From Cellulomonas fengjieae (GTDB lineage Bacteria; Actinomycetota; Actinomycetes; Actinomycetales; Cellulomonadaceae): a stretch of 64,000 bases of DNA. The stretch covers positions 3,286,001 to 3,350,000 of the forward strand of contig NZ_CP074404.1 in the NCBI RefSeq assembly GCF_018388465.1, read 5' to 3'. Under the pieces are notes generated by a model that ran no database searches, was not told the DNA's origin, and saw only the letters and a program-made list of their open reading frames with translations. The number at the start of each line of letters is the position of its first letter. The first letter of the stretch is position 1. A program made the translations under genes and the position numbers. Below are positions 34,418 to 44,027 of the stretch, one piece after another.

Positions 34418-34490
34418 AACATACACCACCGGAAACCGGTTCCCAACCTCTGTGCCGGGTGCTACGGTACCGACCGAGGAACCGGTTTCT
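34418..34490. promoter_or_regulatory. Overlapping divergent promoters with two LacI operators
   Basis: Operator 1 is GGAAACCGGTTCC (34431-34443), operator 2 GGAACCGGTTTCT (34478-34490), in opposite orientation, centres 46 bp apart. Minus-strand promoter for the LacI-DUF6807 gene: -35 TTGGGA (34441-34446), 17 bp, -10 TATGTT (34418-34423). Plus-strand promoter for the importer: -35 TTCCCA (34440-34445), 17 bp, -10 TACGGT (34463-34468). The two -35 boxes overlap, operator 1 touches both promoters and operator 2 sits at the importer start point. Confidence 0.68.
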
Positions 34491-34531
34491 CATCGGATCT
34501 CCACGGCGAACACAGTGAGGTGATCGACGAC

Positions 34532-35473
34532 ATGTCCGTAGTGACGGAGCTGCGCCGGACCGCCAAGGTCGCGAAGCCGGCGCCCTCGCGGCGCTCCCTG
34601 CGCAACGGCGACGGACGCGCCGCGGCGATCTTCCTGCTGCCGTGGTTCCTGGGGCTGGGCCTCATCACCATCGGCCCCATGGTCGCGTCCGGTTACCTGT
34701 CCTTCACGGACTACAACCTGCTGCAGCCGCCGCAGTGGACCGGCCTCGAGAACTACGCGCGCCTGTTCGAGGACCCGCGGCTGCTCAACTCACTGCGCGT
34801 CACGTTCACCTACGTGTTCACGGCGGTACCGCTTCAGCTGATCGCCGCGCTGGGGCTCGCGCTGATGCTCGACCGCGGGCTGAAGGGCCTCCCGTTCTAC
34901 CGGTCGGTCCTCTACCTGCCCTCCCTGCTGGGCGGCTCCGTCGCGGTCGCCATCCTGTGGCGTCAGGTGTTCGGCGTCGACGGCCTGGTCAACTCGTTCC
35001 TCGGCCTGTTCGGCATCGAAGGGAAGGGCTGGGTCTCGGACCCCGAGACCGCGCTCAGCACCCTGGTGCTGCTGCACGTCTGGACGTTCGGCGCCCCGAT
35101 GATCATCTTCCTCGCCGGCCTGCGGCAGATCCCGGAGATGTACTACGAGGCGGCCGCCATCGACGGCGCGGGCGTGCTGCGCAGGTTCCGCTCGATCACG
35201 CTGCCACTGCTCACGCCGATCATCTTCTTCAACTTGGTGCTCCAGGTGATCGGGGCGTTCCAGAGCTTCACGCAGGCCTTCGTCGTCTCCGGCGGGACCG
35301 GCGGGCCGGCCGACTCGACGATGTTCTACACGCTCTACCTGTACCAGAAGGGCTTCACGGCCTTCGACATGGGGTACGCCTCGGCCATGGCGTGGCTGCT
35401 GCTCCTCATCGTCGCGGCGATGACGCTGGTCAACTTCTTCGCCTCCAAGTTCTGGGTCTTCTACGATGACTGA
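34532..35473 (+). CDS. Second sugar ABC importer, permease 1 (MalF type)
   Basis: 313 residues from the ATG at 34532, eight bases after GAGGTGAT; the GTG at 34520 lies on top of that site and is unlikely. Six membrane helices, first at about 32-54 (FLLPWFLGLGLITIGPMVASG). EAA loop EMYYEAAAIDGAGVLRRFRS near 205. It is clearly a paralogue of the permease at 23200-24153. First gene of the operon, placed before its partner permease and binding protein, the reverse of the first importer. Confidence 0.92.
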   Translation: MSVVTELRRTAKVAKPAPSRRSLRNGDGRAAAIFLLPWFLGLGLITIGPMVASGYLSFTDYNLLQPPQWTGLENYARLFEDPRLLNSLRVTFTYVFTAVPLQLIAALGLALMLDRGLKGLPFYRSVLYLPSLLGGSVAVAILWRQVFGVDGLVNSFLGLFGIEGKGWVSDPETALSTLVLLHVWTFGAPMIIFLAGLRQIPEMYYEAAAIDGAGVLRRFRSITLPLLTPIIFFNLVLQVIGAFQSFTQAFVVSGGTGGPADSTMFYTLYLYQKGFTAFDMGYASAMAWLLLLIVAAMTLVNFFASKFWVFYDD

Positions 35474-36386
35474 GGTCCACGTGCGCGACACGCCCCCCAC
35501 GACGCTGACGGCCCTCGCCGCCGAGGCTCGGCCGCTGCCGCACCGCCGCTCCCCCTGGCCCGACCGCCGCCGCTCGGCGCTCAAGCACCTGGGCCTCATC
35601 GCGCTCTGCGTCCTGATGCTCTACCCGCTGCTCTGGCTGCTGGTGAGCTCCTTCAAGCCCACCGAGCTGATCTTCCGGGACGTGTCACTGATCCCCACGG
35701 ACATCGACCTGAGCAACTACTCCGAGGGCTGGAACGCGCTGCAGTACCCCTTCGGGCGGTACCTGCTGAACTCCGCGGTCATCGTGCTCGGCTCGCTGCT
35801 CGGGAACCTGGTGGCCTGCTCGATGGCGGCCTACGCGTTCGCCCGCCTGGAGTTCCGCGGCCGGCGGCTGTGGTTCGCGGTCATGCTCATGTCGATCATG
35901 CTGCCGATCCACGTGATCATCGTCCCGCAGTACATCCTGTTCGCGAAGCTGGACTGGATCAACACGTTCCTGCCGCTGATCGTGCCGAAGCTGCTGGCCA
36001 CGGACGCCTTCTTCATCTTCCTCATGGTCCAGTTCTTCCGCGGCATCCCCCGCGAGCTGGACGAGGCCGCGCGCCTGGACGGCTGCGGGCACGGCCGCAT
36101 CTACCTGCGGATCATGCTGCCGCTGTCGCTGCCCGCTCTGGCCACCACGGCGATCTTCACGTTCATCTGGACGTGGAACGACTTCTTCAGCCAGCTCATC
36201 TTCCTGGTCAGACCGGACATGTACACGGCGCCGGTCGCGCTGCGCACCTTCCTGGACTCGACGGGCGCCAGCTCGTGGGGCCCCATGTTCGCGATGTCGA
36301 TCGTCTCCCTCATCCCCGTCTTCCTCGCGTTCCTCGTCGGCCAGAAGTACCTGGTCAAGGGGATCGCGACGACGGGCATCAAGTAG
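35466..36386 (+). CDS. Second sugar ABC importer, permease 2 (MalG type)
   Basis: 306 residues; overlaps the previous gene by eight bases. Six membrane helices after a basic Arg/Pro-rich N-terminus, EAA loop IPRELDEAARLDGCGHGRIY near 196, C-terminus KGIATTGIK. CUT1 type, paralogous to the permease at 22289-23200. Forms the channel with the preceding protein and depends on an ATPase encoded elsewhere. Confidence 0.92.
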   Translation: MTEVHVRDTPPTTLTALAAEARPLPHRRSPWPDRRRSALKHLGLIALCVLMLYPLLWLLVSSFKPTELIFRDVSLIPTDIDLSNYSEGWNALQYPFGRYLLNSAVIVLGSLLGNLVACSMAAYAFARLEFRGRRLWFAVMLMSIMLPIHVIIVPQYILFAKLDWINTFLPLIVPKLLATDAFFIFLMVQFFRGIPRELDEAARLDGCGHGRIYLRIMLPLSLPALATTAIFTFIWTWNDFFSQLIFLVRPDMYTAPVALRTFLDSTGASSWGPMFAMSIVSLIPVFLAFLVGQKYLVKGIATTGIK

Positions 36387-36452
36387 CACCACCGCACCAG
36401 ATCCGCCGGCCTTGAGACAGCACACCGTCGTCCTCGTCACCCAAGGAGAACC

Positions 36453-37760
36453 ATGCGCCCCCGTCCATCCCTCCGCGCAGGAGCTTTGCTGGCTGTCGCC
36501 GCGCTCGCGCTGACCGCCTGCGCCGGCTCGGCCGACGAGCCCGCCGCCTCGCCGACCTCCTCCGGCCCGCCCGAGCCCGTGGAGATCCGCTTCTCCTGGT
36601 GGGGCTCCGACACCCGCCACGAGCTGACCCAGCAGGTGCTGGACAAGTTCACGGAGAAGTACCCCCACATCACCGTGGTGCCCGACTACACCGACTGGAA
36701 CAGCTACTTCGACAAGCTGGGCACGGCGGTCGCCGGCGGGGACGCCCCCGACGTGATCACGCAGGAGGAGCGGTTCCTCAACGAGTACGCGTCGCGCGGC
36801 GTGCTGGCCGACCTGAACGAGCTGGGCCTCGACACCTCGAAGGTCGACGAGGGCGTGCTGCAGTCGGGCACCATCGACGACGCGCTGTACGGCGTCGCGA
36901 CCGGGGTGAACGCCTACGCGATCATCGCCGACCCGACGGCGTTCGAGGCGGCCGGCGTCGAGATGCCGGACGACTCCACCTGGACGTGGGACGACTACGT
37001 CGAGATCGCCGAGCAGATCTCGACGGCCACCGGCAAGTCCGTCTACGGCGCCCAGGACTACGGGTTCAACGAGCCCGGGTTCTCGATCTACGCCCGCCAG
37101 CGCGGTGAGGCCCTGTACACCGAGGACGGCGAGCTCGGGTACGACGACAAGACGATCGCGCAGTGGTGGCAGCACTCGCTCGACCTGCAGGCCAACGGCG
37201 GCCAGCCCGACGCCGCGACCACCGTCGAGGTCGACGCGGGTGGCCCCGAGCTGTCGCTGGTGGGCACGGGCAAGGGCGCCATGGCGTGGTTCTGGACCAA
37301 CCAGCTGACCGCGATCACCAACGCGTCCGGCAAGGAGCTCAAGCTGCTCCGCGTCCCCGGCGAGACCGAGGAGGAGCGCACCGGCATGTACTTCAAGCCG
37401 GCCATGTACTACTCGATCTCGGCCAAGTCCGAGCACCCGGAGGAGGCCGCGCTGCTGGTCGACTTCCTGCTCAACGACCCGGTGGCGGGCGAGATCATCC
37501 TGTCCGACCGTGGCCTGCCCGCGAACACCGACGTCCGCGCCGCCGTCGAGGACAAGTTCTCGGCCACCGACAAGCAGGCCGCCGAGTTCCTGGCGGGCCT
37601 CGAGGCCGACATCGTCGACGGTCCCGCCGTCCCGCCGGTCGGTGCGGGCCAGGTCGCCGAGATCACGCGGCGCATCAACCAGGAGGTCCTGTTCGGCCGG
37701 ATGACGCCGGCCGAGGCCGCCAAGCAGTTCCGGCTGGAGGTCGAGTCGGCCATCGGCTGA
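36453..37760 (+). CDS. Second sugar ABC importer, binding lipoprotein
   Basis: 435 residues. Lipobox LTACAG (Cys at about 23), Ala/Ser/Pro-rich linker, CUT1 binding domain (FSWWGSDTRHELTQQVLDKFTEKYPHITV, broken by gaps here, near 48-75). AAGGAG precedes the ATG. Its domain is homologous to the first lipoprotein (WWG-D-R start and KYPHITV shared), suggesting related cargo. Controlled by the LacI-DUF6807 operators. A strong terminator follows. Confidence 0.91.
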   Translation: MRPRPSLRAGALLAVAALALTACAGSADEPAASPTSSGPPEPVEIRFSWWGSDTRHELTQQVLDKFTEKYPHITVVPDYTDWNSYFDKLGTAVAGGDAPDVITQEERFLNEYASRGVLADLNELGLDTSKVDEGVLQSGTIDDALYGVATGVNAYAIIADPTAFEAAGVEMPDDSTWTWDDYVEIAEQISTATGKSVYGAQDYGFNEPGFSIYARQRGEALYTEDGELGYDDKTIAQWWQHSLDLQANGGQPDAATTVEVDAGGPELSLVGTGKGAMAWFWTNQLTAITNASGKELKLLRVPGETEEERTGMYFKPAMYYSISAKSEHPEEAALLVDFLLNDPVAGEIILSDRGLPANTDVRAAVEDKFSATDKQAAEFLAGLEADIVDGPAVPPVGAGQVAEITRRINQEVLFGRMTPAEAAKQFRLEVESAIG

Positions 37761-37775
37761 CCCGCGCACCACGAC

Positions 37776-37814
37776 GCGACGCCCGCGCCCCGCACCGAGG
37801 GGCGCGGGCGTTGC
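37776..37814 (+). terminator. Terminator of the second importer operon
   Basis: Stem of 13 perfect pairs (37779-37791 with 37799-37811), extended to 16 with one G-T pair, seven-base loop GCACCGA, starting 15 bp after the lipoprotein stop. Confidence 0.8.
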
Positions 37815-37928
37815 GCTGTCCACCGGTGCGGGAGCCCCGCGTATCTCGAGCCTGCTGTTTCGACTCCTTCGTGTCACCCTCGACGTGAGGGCGCCGCCCG
37901 GTGCGGCTCATCCGGGGAGAGGGACGTC

Positions 37929-39134
37929 ATGTCGGAGCAGGTCCTCGCGCGAGGTGCGGTCGCGTTCGACCCGGCCACCCACGGGTTCGCGTTCCCCAAC
38001 GCGTTCGTCAACGAGGTCCTGACCCTGCCCAACGGCGCGAAGATCACGACCGCGGGCCGCTGCGGCGGCATGGCGTACGCGGCGCTGGACTACTTCCTCG
38101 CCGGTCAGCCGGCGCCCGCGTGGCGCGCGGACCTGTGGGCGCCGGGGCGCGTCCCGCCCGACAGCCACTGGCTCGCGCAGCTGTTCACCCAACGCCTGCG
38201 CGACTCGTTCCTCACGGGCTCCGCCGCCAAGTTCGTCACGTGGTCCATGCACTCCGACGACGAGACCTGGGTGTTCAAGGGCGTCTCCCGCTGGACCAAG
38301 GAGGAGGAGCTCCCCCGGCTCATGGCGCTCATCGACCGAGGGCGGCCCGCGGTCCTCGGGCTCGTGGTCGCGCGGGGTCTCGGCGCCATCGGCGACAACC
38401 ACCAGGTGGTCGCGTACGGCTACGAGCACGACCCGGCCTCGGGGCGCACCACGGTGCGGATCCACGACAGCAACACCCCGCGCAGGCCGGTGACCCTGAC
38501 GTCGGACCGGGACCAGGGCGACTGGACGGCGTCCAACGGACGCCGCTGGCGCGGCTTCTTCGTGCAGGACTACACCCCCCGGCCACCGCGGGTGCCGACC
38601 GGGCACCCGCCGGGGGTCAAGGACGAGGTGCGCACCGGCGACACCGTGACGCTGTCGCACGTCTGGACCGGCCTGACGCTGCACTCCGACGACCAGCGCT
38701 ACGCCCAGCCGGGCACCGACGGCGCCCAGCTGATCACGTGCGTCCCCGGTTCCGGCGACGACGCCCGCTGGCTGCTCGTCGGCGCCGACGTCCCCGACGG
38801 CACGGATCTGCGCAACGGCTCGGTGGTCCGCCTGCGGCACGTGTCCACCGGCCGCTGGCTGTCCAGCACCGCCGGGGTGCGCTCCCCGCTGTCCCGCCAG
38901 CAGCAGGTCGGTGCCTCGCCGTCGCCGGACGCCTCGGCGGACTGGCGCATCGAGGTCGTCGACGACCGTCCGTGGACCGCAGGTGCCCGCGTCCGGCTGG
39001 TGCACGTCGCGACCGACGCGGCCCTGCACTCGCACCGCGCGGCCGACCCGCGACTGACCGCGGGCCGGCAGGAGGTCACCGGCTACCCGGGCCGCGACGT
39101 CAACGACTGGTGGACGGTCCTCGAGCTGGGCTGA
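37929..39134 (+). CDS. Papain-like cysteine hydrolase with a MIR-like beta-trefoil domain
   Basis: 401 residues, good GGGAGAGGG site. The N-terminal 220 residues look like a papain/C39-like fold: Cys45 in TAGRCGGMAYAA, His158 in IGDNHQVVAYGYE and Asp180/Asn182 in IHDSNTP. Residues 230-400 form three repeats like the MIR domain of eukaryotic protein O-mannosyltransferases and SDF2: TLSHVWTGLTLHSDD, RLRHVSTGRWLSS and RLVHVATDAALHSH, ending QEVTGYPGRDVNDWWTV. No signal peptide or membrane helix. Substrate unknown; the trefoil suggests glycan or glycoprotein binding. It stands alone between two terminators. Confidence 0.78.
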   Translation: MSEQVLARGAVAFDPATHGFAFPNAFVNEVLTLPNGAKITTAGRCGGMAYAALDYFLAGQPAPAWRADLWAPGRVPPDSHWLAQLFTQRLRDSFLTGSAAKFVTWSMHSDDETWVFKGVSRWTKEEELPRLMALIDRGRPAVLGLVVARGLGAIGDNHQVVAYGYEHDPASGRTTVRIHDSNTPRRPVTLTSDRDQGDWTASNGRRWRGFFVQDYTPRPPRVPTGHPPGVKDEVRTGDTVTLSHVWTGLTLHSDDQRYAQPGTDGAQLITCVPGSGDDARWLLVGADVPDGTDLRNGSVVRLRHVSTGRWLSSTAGVRSPLSRQQQVGASPSPDASADWRIEVVDDRPWTAGARVRLVHVATDAALHSHRAADPRLTAGRQEVTGYPGRDVNDWWTVLELG

Positions 39135-39140
39135 GCCGGC

Positions 39141-40592
39141 TCAGCCGATCCAGACGTCCTCGTCCTGCGAGACGGTGCCGGTCAACTGCGGCGCCGTCGT
39201 CGGCCCGAAGCTGACGTTGATCCCGCTGTCGACGGCGACCTGGTCCCCCGTCACGGTCGCGGTCGCCGTGACGACGAACGGGGACTCCACGAACCTCGCG
39301 GTGAGCACGTAGGTGTCCGGCGACGTCCAGGTGCCGCTGACCAGCATGTCTTCGGGGTCGGGACGCCGCAGCGTCGTGCGCGTGAGCACCGGCTCGGCGT
39401 GCCCGACGGAGAGGATCACCGTCCCCTCCTCCTGGTCGACGGTCAGCCGGTCATGGCCGTCCCCGGTCTCGAGCACCGCGTTGCGGATCCCGAGCGTGTT
39501 GGGCTCGAAGCTGATCGTCCGGCCGTCCAGCCGCGTCCCGGTCGGCGAGGTCGGCGCGCCGTGCGGCGGGTCGAGCCGGAGCCCGGCGAGCCGCTCCGTG
39601 AGCAGCCGTCGTCCCTCGGGGTCGTCGGGGACCGGACCGTCGGACAGGCCCGGGAGCAGGTGCTCCCAGACCAGGGCGAGCTGCGCGTGCATGTCGGCGA
39701 CGCCCGAGGTGATCGCCACGACCACGCCCTGGTCGGGGAGCACCACGCAGAACTGCCCGAAGGCGCCGTCCCCGCGATAGCTGCCGTGGCGCCCGCGCCA
39801 GAACTGGTACCCGTACCCCTGCGCCCAGTCGACGTCGGGGTTCGCGTCGTTGCGCACCTGGACCCGCGTCGCCTCGGCCACCCAGCCCTCGGGCAGGACC
39901 CGCTGCCCGTCCCAGACGCCGTCCTGCAGGTAGAGCTGGCCGAAGACCGCGACGTCCTCGGTGGTCGCCGACATCCCGCTGCCGCCCACGTCGACGCCGG
40001 TCGGCGACTGCTGCCACGTCGCGCCCTCGATGCCGAGCGGCGCGAACAGCCGCGGACCGAGGTAGTCGAGCAGCCGCAGTCCCGTGGCCTTCTGGACCAG
40101 CGCCGACAGGACGTAGGTCGCCGCCGTGTTGTAGGTGAAGAACGTGCCGGGCTCGTGCACGACCGGCTCCGCGAGGAACCCCTTGACCCAGGTCCCGGTC
40201 GCGAACAGCCGGTCCGTCGGGTCGTCCGGGTGCCCCGTGGTCATGGTGAGCAGGTCCCGGACCCGCATCCGGCGCAGGTTCGGACCCGGGTCCGCCGGCG
40301 CCTCGTCGGGGAAGTGGTCCAGGACCAGGTCGTCGACGGTGAGCAGGCCCTCGGCGACCGCGAACCCGACCGCGGTGGACGTGAAGCTCTTGCTCAGCGA
40401 GTAGAGCTCGTGCAGCCGGTCCGGCGCGAACGGTGCAGCCCATCCCTCCGCGACCACCGCGCCGTGCCGCAGCACCATCACGGAGTGCAGCTCGGGCCAG
40501 CCGACGAGCGCGTCGACCAGCCGCAGCAGCGCCCGCGGGTCGACCCCCTGCTCCTCGGGTGCGGAACGGGGAAGTCGTCGTTGTCCGGGCAT
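39141..40592 (-). CDS. Serine hydrolase, beta-lactamase/esterase fold
   Basis: 483 residues from the ATG at 40592. Class C beta-lactamase/D-aminopeptidase fold: nucleophile S65 and K68 in YSLSKSFTS, a Tyr-Asn pair in FTYNTAATY near 160, and an HGSYRGDGAFGQ segment near 275 in place of the KTG box. A separate beta-barrel-like C-terminal region begins near 350. No signal peptide is visible, so a cytoplasmic esterase or peptidase is more likely than a penicillin-binding protein. Located downstream of the clpC terminator. Confidence 0.83.
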   Translation of the reverse strand: MPGQRRLPRSAPEEQGVDPRALLRLVDALVGWPELHSVMVLRHGAVVAEGWAAPFAPDRLHELYSLSKSFTSTAVGFAVAEGLLTVDDLVLDHFPDEAPADPGPNLRRMRVRDLLTMTTGHPDDPTDRLFATGTWVKGFLAEPVVHEPGTFFTYNTAATYVLSALVQKATGLRLLDYLGPRLFAPLGIEGATWQQSPTGVDVGGSGMSATTEDVAVFGQLYLQDGVWDGQRVLPEGWVAEATRVQVRNDANPDVDWAQGYGYQFWRGRHGSYRGDGAFGQFCVVLPDQGVVVAITSGVADMHAQLALVWEHLLPGLSDGPVPDDPEGRRLLTERLAGLRLDPPHGAPTSPTGTRLDGRTISFEPNTLGIRNAVLETGDGHDRLTVDQEEGTVILSVGHAEPVLTRTTLRRPDPEDMLVSGTWTSPDTYVLTARFVESPFVVTATATVTGDQVAVDSGINVSFGPTTAPQLTGTVSQDEDVWIG

Positions 40593-40623
40593 GCGCCCAC
40601 CCTGCCACCCCGCACCCACACGA

Positions 40624-40658
40624 CGAACGCCCCGGTCCGCGAAGGACCGGGGCGTTCG
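40624..40658 (-). terminator. clpC terminator
   Basis: Perfect 15-bp stem (40624-40638 with 40644-40658) and loop GCGAA, 11 bp past the clpC stop on the minus strand and before the hydrolase start. Confidence 0.85.
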
Positions 40659-40669
40659 TGTGGTGCGTG

Positions 40670-43246
40670 TCAGCTCACCTGGGGCAGGGTGCCCGTCCCG
40701 GAGTCGCTGACGACGGGCCCGGCAGCGGGCAGGTCGGTACCCGAACCCGGCGTGCCGTAGGCGCCGACCGGGACCGGCTCGGACGTGTACGCACCGCGCG
40801 GGACGCCACGGAACGTGAACTCCCCGAGCAGACCCTCGCCCTCGGCGTCCACGATCACCTTCTGGCCCGCCTTGAGCTCGCCGAACAGGATCTTCTCGGA
40901 CAGTGCGTCCTCGATGTCCCGCTGGATCGCACGGCGCAGCGGCCGAGCACCCAGGACCGGGTCGTAACCCTTCTCCGACAGCAGCTTCTTGGCCGCGGGC
41001 GTGATCTCGATGTCCATGTCCTTGTCCCGCAGGCGCTTCGCCAGCTTGGCGACCATGAGGTCGACGATCTGGAAGATCTCCGGCTGGGACAGCTGCGGGA
41101 ACACGACCACGTCGTCCACGCGGTTGAGGAACTCAGGCCGGAAGTGCTGCTTGAGCTCGTCGTTGACCTTGGACTTCATGCGCTCGTACGACGTCGACAG
41201 GTCCCCGCCGGCCTGGAAGCCGGTCATGAGGCCCTTGGCGATGTCCCGGGTGCCGAGGTTCGTGGTCATGATGATCACGGTGTTCTTGAAGTCGACCACG
41301 CGGCCCTGCGAGTCGGTCAGGCGACCGTCCTCGAGGATCTGCAGCAGCGAGTTGAAGATGTCCGCGTGGGCCTTCTCGACCTCGTCGAACAGGACCACCG
41401 AGAACGGCTTGCGCCGCACCTTCTCGGTCAGCTGACCACCCTCGTCGTACCCGACGTAGCCGGGGGGCGAGCCGAACAGCCGCGAGACGGTGTGCTTCTC
41501 GGAGAACTCCGACATGTCGAGCTGGATCAGCGCGTCCTCGTCCCCGAACAGGAACTCCGCGAGCGCCTTGGCCAGCTCGGTCTTCCCGACGCCCGTGGGC
41601 CCGGCGAAGATGAACGACCCACCGGGGCGCTTCGGGTCCTTGAGGCCCGCACGCGTACGACGGATGGCCTGCGAGAGCGCCTTGATGGCGGCGTCCTGGC
41701 CGACGACCCGCTTGTGCAGGTTCTCCTCCATGTGGAGCAGGCGGCTGGACTCCTCCTCGGTCAGCTTGAACACCGGGATGCCCGTGGCGATCGCCAGCAC
41801 CTCGGCGATGAGCTCCTCGTCCACCTCGGAGACCGCGTCGAGGTCGCCGGACTTCCAGGCCTTCTCCTTCTCCACGCGCTTGAGGCCGAGCTGCTTCTCG
41901 GCGTCGCGCAGACGGGCTGCCTTCTCGAAGTCCTGCTCGTCGATCGCCGACTCCTTGTCGCGGCGCGTCTCGGCGATCTGCTCGTCGAGCTCGCGCAGCT
42001 CCGGCGGAGCCGTCATGCGGCGGATGCGCAGGCGCGCGCCGGCCTCGTCGACCAGGTCGATCGCCTTGTCCGGCAGGTAGCGGTCGTTGACGTACCGGTC
42101 CGCCAGCGTCGCGGCCGCCACCAGGGCGCCGTCCGTGATGGACACGCGGTGGTGCGCCTCGTACCGGTCGCGCAGGCCCTTGAGGATCTCGATCGCGTGC
42201 TGCAGGTTGGGCTCGGCCACCTGGATCGGCTGGAAGCGACGCTCCAGGGCCGGGTCCTTCTCGACGTACTTGCGGTACTCGTCGAGCGTGGTGGCACCGA
42301 TGGTCTGCAGCTCGCCGCGCGCCAGCATCGGCTTGAGGATGCTCGCGGCGTCGATGGCGCCCTCGGCGGCGCCCGCCCCGACGAGCGTGTGGATCTCGTC
42401 GATGAACAGGATGATGTCGCCGCGCGTGCGGATCTCCTTGAGCACCTTCTTCAGGCGCTCCTCGAAGTCACCGCGGTAGCGGCTGCCGGCCACGAGCGCG
42501 CCCAGGTCCAGCGTGTAGAGCTGCTTGTCCTTGAGCGTCTCGGGCACGTCGCCGCGCACGATGTCCTGCGCGAGGCCCTCGACGACGGCGGTCTTGCCGA
42601 CGCCGGGCTCCCCGATGAGGACCGGGTTGTTCTTGGTGCGGCGGGACAGCACCTGCATGACCCGCTCGATCTCCTTCTCGCGCCCGATCACCGGGTCGAG
42701 CTTGCCGTCGCGCGCAGCCTGCGTGAGGTTGCGGCCGAACTGGTCGAGGACGGCGCTGCCCGAGGGCTGCCCCTCCTGCGGACCGCCGGCGGCGACGGGC
42801 TCCTTGCCCTGGTAGCCGGAGACGAGCTGGATGACCTGCTGGCGCACGCGGTTCAGGTCCGCACCCAGCTTGTTGAGGACCTGGGCGGCGACGCCCTCGC
42901 CCTCGCGGATGAGGCCGAGCAGGATGTGCTCGGTCCCGATGTAGTTGTGGCCCAGCTGGAGCGCCTCGCGCAGCGAGAGCTCGAGCACCTTCTTGGCGCG
43001 CGGGGTGAAGGGGATGTGGCCCGACGGAGCCTGCTGGCCCTCGCCGATGATCTCCTGCACCTGGGCGCGGACGGCCTCGAGCGAGATGCCGAGCGACTCG
43101 AGGGCCTTGGCGGCGACGCCCTCACCCTCGTGGATCAGGCCCAGCAGGATGTGCTCCGTGCCGATGTAGTTGTGGTTGAGCATCCGTGCCTCTTCTTGGG
43201 CAAGGACGACCACGCGACGGGCTCGGTCCGTGAATCTCTCGAACAT
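40670..43246 (-). CDS. clpC: ClpC AAA+ unfoldase of the ClpCP protease
   Basis: 858 residues. Two N-terminal Clp repeats (both with [13 protein letters not shown], near 25 and 100), first AAA+ module with Walker A GEPGVGKT near 210 and Walker [13 protein letters not shown] domain near 420-460, second AAA+ module with GPTGVGKT near 545 and [11 protein letters not shown], then the ClpP-docking region. The start is the ATG at 43246 (MFERFT), five bases after AGGAG; the GTG at 43252 overlaps that site. Housekeeping protein quality control with ClpP1P2. Own promoter region of about 130 bp and own terminator. Confidence 0.97.
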   Translation of the reverse strand: MFERFTDRARRVVVLAQEEARMLNHNYIGTEHILLGLIHEGEGVAAKALESLGISLEAVRAQVQEIIGEGQQAPSGHIPFTPRAKKVLELSLREALQLGHNYIGTEHILLGLIREGEGVAAQVLNKLGADLNRVRQQVIQLVSGYQGKEPVAAGGPQEGQPSGSAVLDQFGRNLTQAARDGKLDPVIGREKEIERVMQVLSRRTKNNPVLIGEPGVGKTAVVEGLAQDIVRGDVPETLKDKQLYTLDLGALVAGSRYRGDFEERLKKVLKEIRTRGDIILFIDEIHTLVGAGAAEGAIDAASILKPMLARGELQTIGATTLDEYRKYVEKDPALERRFQPIQVAEPNLQHAIEILKGLRDRYEAHHRVSITDGALVAAATLADRYVNDRYLPDKAIDLVDEAGARLRIRRMTAPPELRELDEQIAETRRDKESAIDEQDFEKAARLRDAEKQLGLKRVEKEKAWKSGDLDAVSEVDEELIAEVLAIATGIPVFKLTEEESSRLLHMEENLHKRVVGQDAAIKALSQAIRRTRAGLKDPKRPGGSFIFAGPTGVGKTELAKALAEFLFGDEDALIQLDMSEFSEKHTVSRLFGSPPGYVGYDEGGQLTEKVRRKPFSVVLFDEVEKAHADIFNSLLQILEDGRLTDSQGRVVDFKNTVIIMTTNLGTRDIAKGLMTGFQAGGDLSTSYERMKSKVNDELKQHFRPEFLNRVDDVVVFPQLSQPEIFQIVDLMVAKLAKRLRDKDMDIEITPAAKKLLSEKGYDPVLGARPLRRAIQRDIEDALSEKILFGELKAGQKVIVDAEGEGLLGEFTFRGVPRGAYTSEPVPVGAYGTPGSGTDLPAAGPVVSDSGTGTLPQVS

Positions 43247-43352
43247 GTGCACTCCTCACGAGCTGCGTGCCGGCTCCCCCAGCTGGCGCACCAGGGGTCG
43301 ACGGTCGGCGTTGTTCGATGCTAACGGCGGGGTGGTGCCAGTACTGCCTGTG

Positions 43353-43368
43353 TTCGCCGCAGGCGTGA
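43353..43368. promoter_or_regulatory. Candidate ClgR-type operator upstream of clpC
   Basis: TTCGCCGCAGGCGTGA resembles the actinobacterial ClgR box (CGCYNANRGCG) with one or two mismatches; it is 107 bp upstream of the clpC start. ClgR activates clp genes in Streptomyces and Corynebacterium, which is why I note it. No ClgR gene is in the window. Confidence 0.33.
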
Positions 43369-43383
43369 CGCGGGCCGCCCGGT

Positions 43384-44001
43384 TCAGGCGACCGGGTGCA
43401 CGATCACCCAGGTCGCCACCGTGACGCCGTCCGACTGGTTGCTGAGCCTGTGCGGGGTGCCGCACGCGTAGGAGATCGTGTCGCCGGCCCGGACGACGAC
43501 GCGCTCGTCGGGGAAGTCGATGGTCAGCTCGCCGTGCGTGACCGTGCCGATCTCGTACCCCACGTGGGTCAGCAGCTCGTTCTGCTCCGCGCCCGTGGAG
43601 CCCGGCGGATAGGTCGACTCGAAGAAGTCGACGTCGCGCGACGGCCCCGGGGACAGGCGCCGGAAGACCACGCCGCCGGCGAGGCGGACGACGTCGGCCT
43701 CGACCGCGCGGCGCACGACGTAGCCGTCGACGACGGACTGCCGCGCGACGACCGACGGCCCGCCGAACACGTCGACCAGCCCGGCGTCGAGCGCCGTCAC
43801 CAGCGCGAAGAGGCGGTTCACGGAGGGCCGCAGGACGCCGCGCTCGATCTGGGACACCGCGCTGGCGGAGACGCCCACGCGCTCGCCGACCTCGCGCAGG
43901 GTCAGCCCGCGCTCCTCGCGCAGCTCGCGCAGGCGCGCGCCGAGCTGCTCGGAGTCGAAGGCGTCGAGCAGGGCGCCCGACTCGTCCACCGAGGTGGTCA
44001 C
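43384..44001 (-). CDS. XRE-cupin regulator of the allantoin cluster
   Basis: 205 residues from the GTG at 44001, six bases after GGAGGAG; the open frame extends to 44025 but that start has no such site. XRE helix-turn-helix at about 20-75 (RLRELREERGLTLREVGERVGVSASAVSQIERG region), then a C-terminal cupin (about 125-200: DVDFFESTYPPGS, GYEIGTVTHGELTI, GDTISYACGTPHRLSN). This is the usual architecture of catabolic regulators that sense a small metabolite in the cupin. Divergent from the NCS1 permease, with two matching inverted repeats between, so it probably controls the purine genes. Confidence 0.85.
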   Translation of the reverse strand: MTTSVDESGALLDAFDSEQLGARLRELREERGLTLREVGERVGVSASAVSQIERGVLRPSVNRLFALVTALDAGLVDVFGGPSVVARQSVVDGYVVRRAVEADVVRLAGGVVFRRLSPGPSRDVDFFESTYPPGSTGAEQNELLTHVGYEIGTVTHGELTIDFPDERVVVRAGDTISYACGTPHRLSNQSDGVTVATWVIVHPVA

Positions 44002-44027
44002 CAGCGACTCCTCCCGCGGACTCACGA

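Noticed and set aside
39141..40592. Beta-lactamase resistance gene
   Set aside because: The SxxK fold is shared by many esterases and peptidases; there is no signal peptide and no KTG box.
40433..43324. A 963-codon frame opposite clpC
   Set aside because: clpC is unmistakable on the other strand; long antisense frames are expected in such GC-rich DNA.
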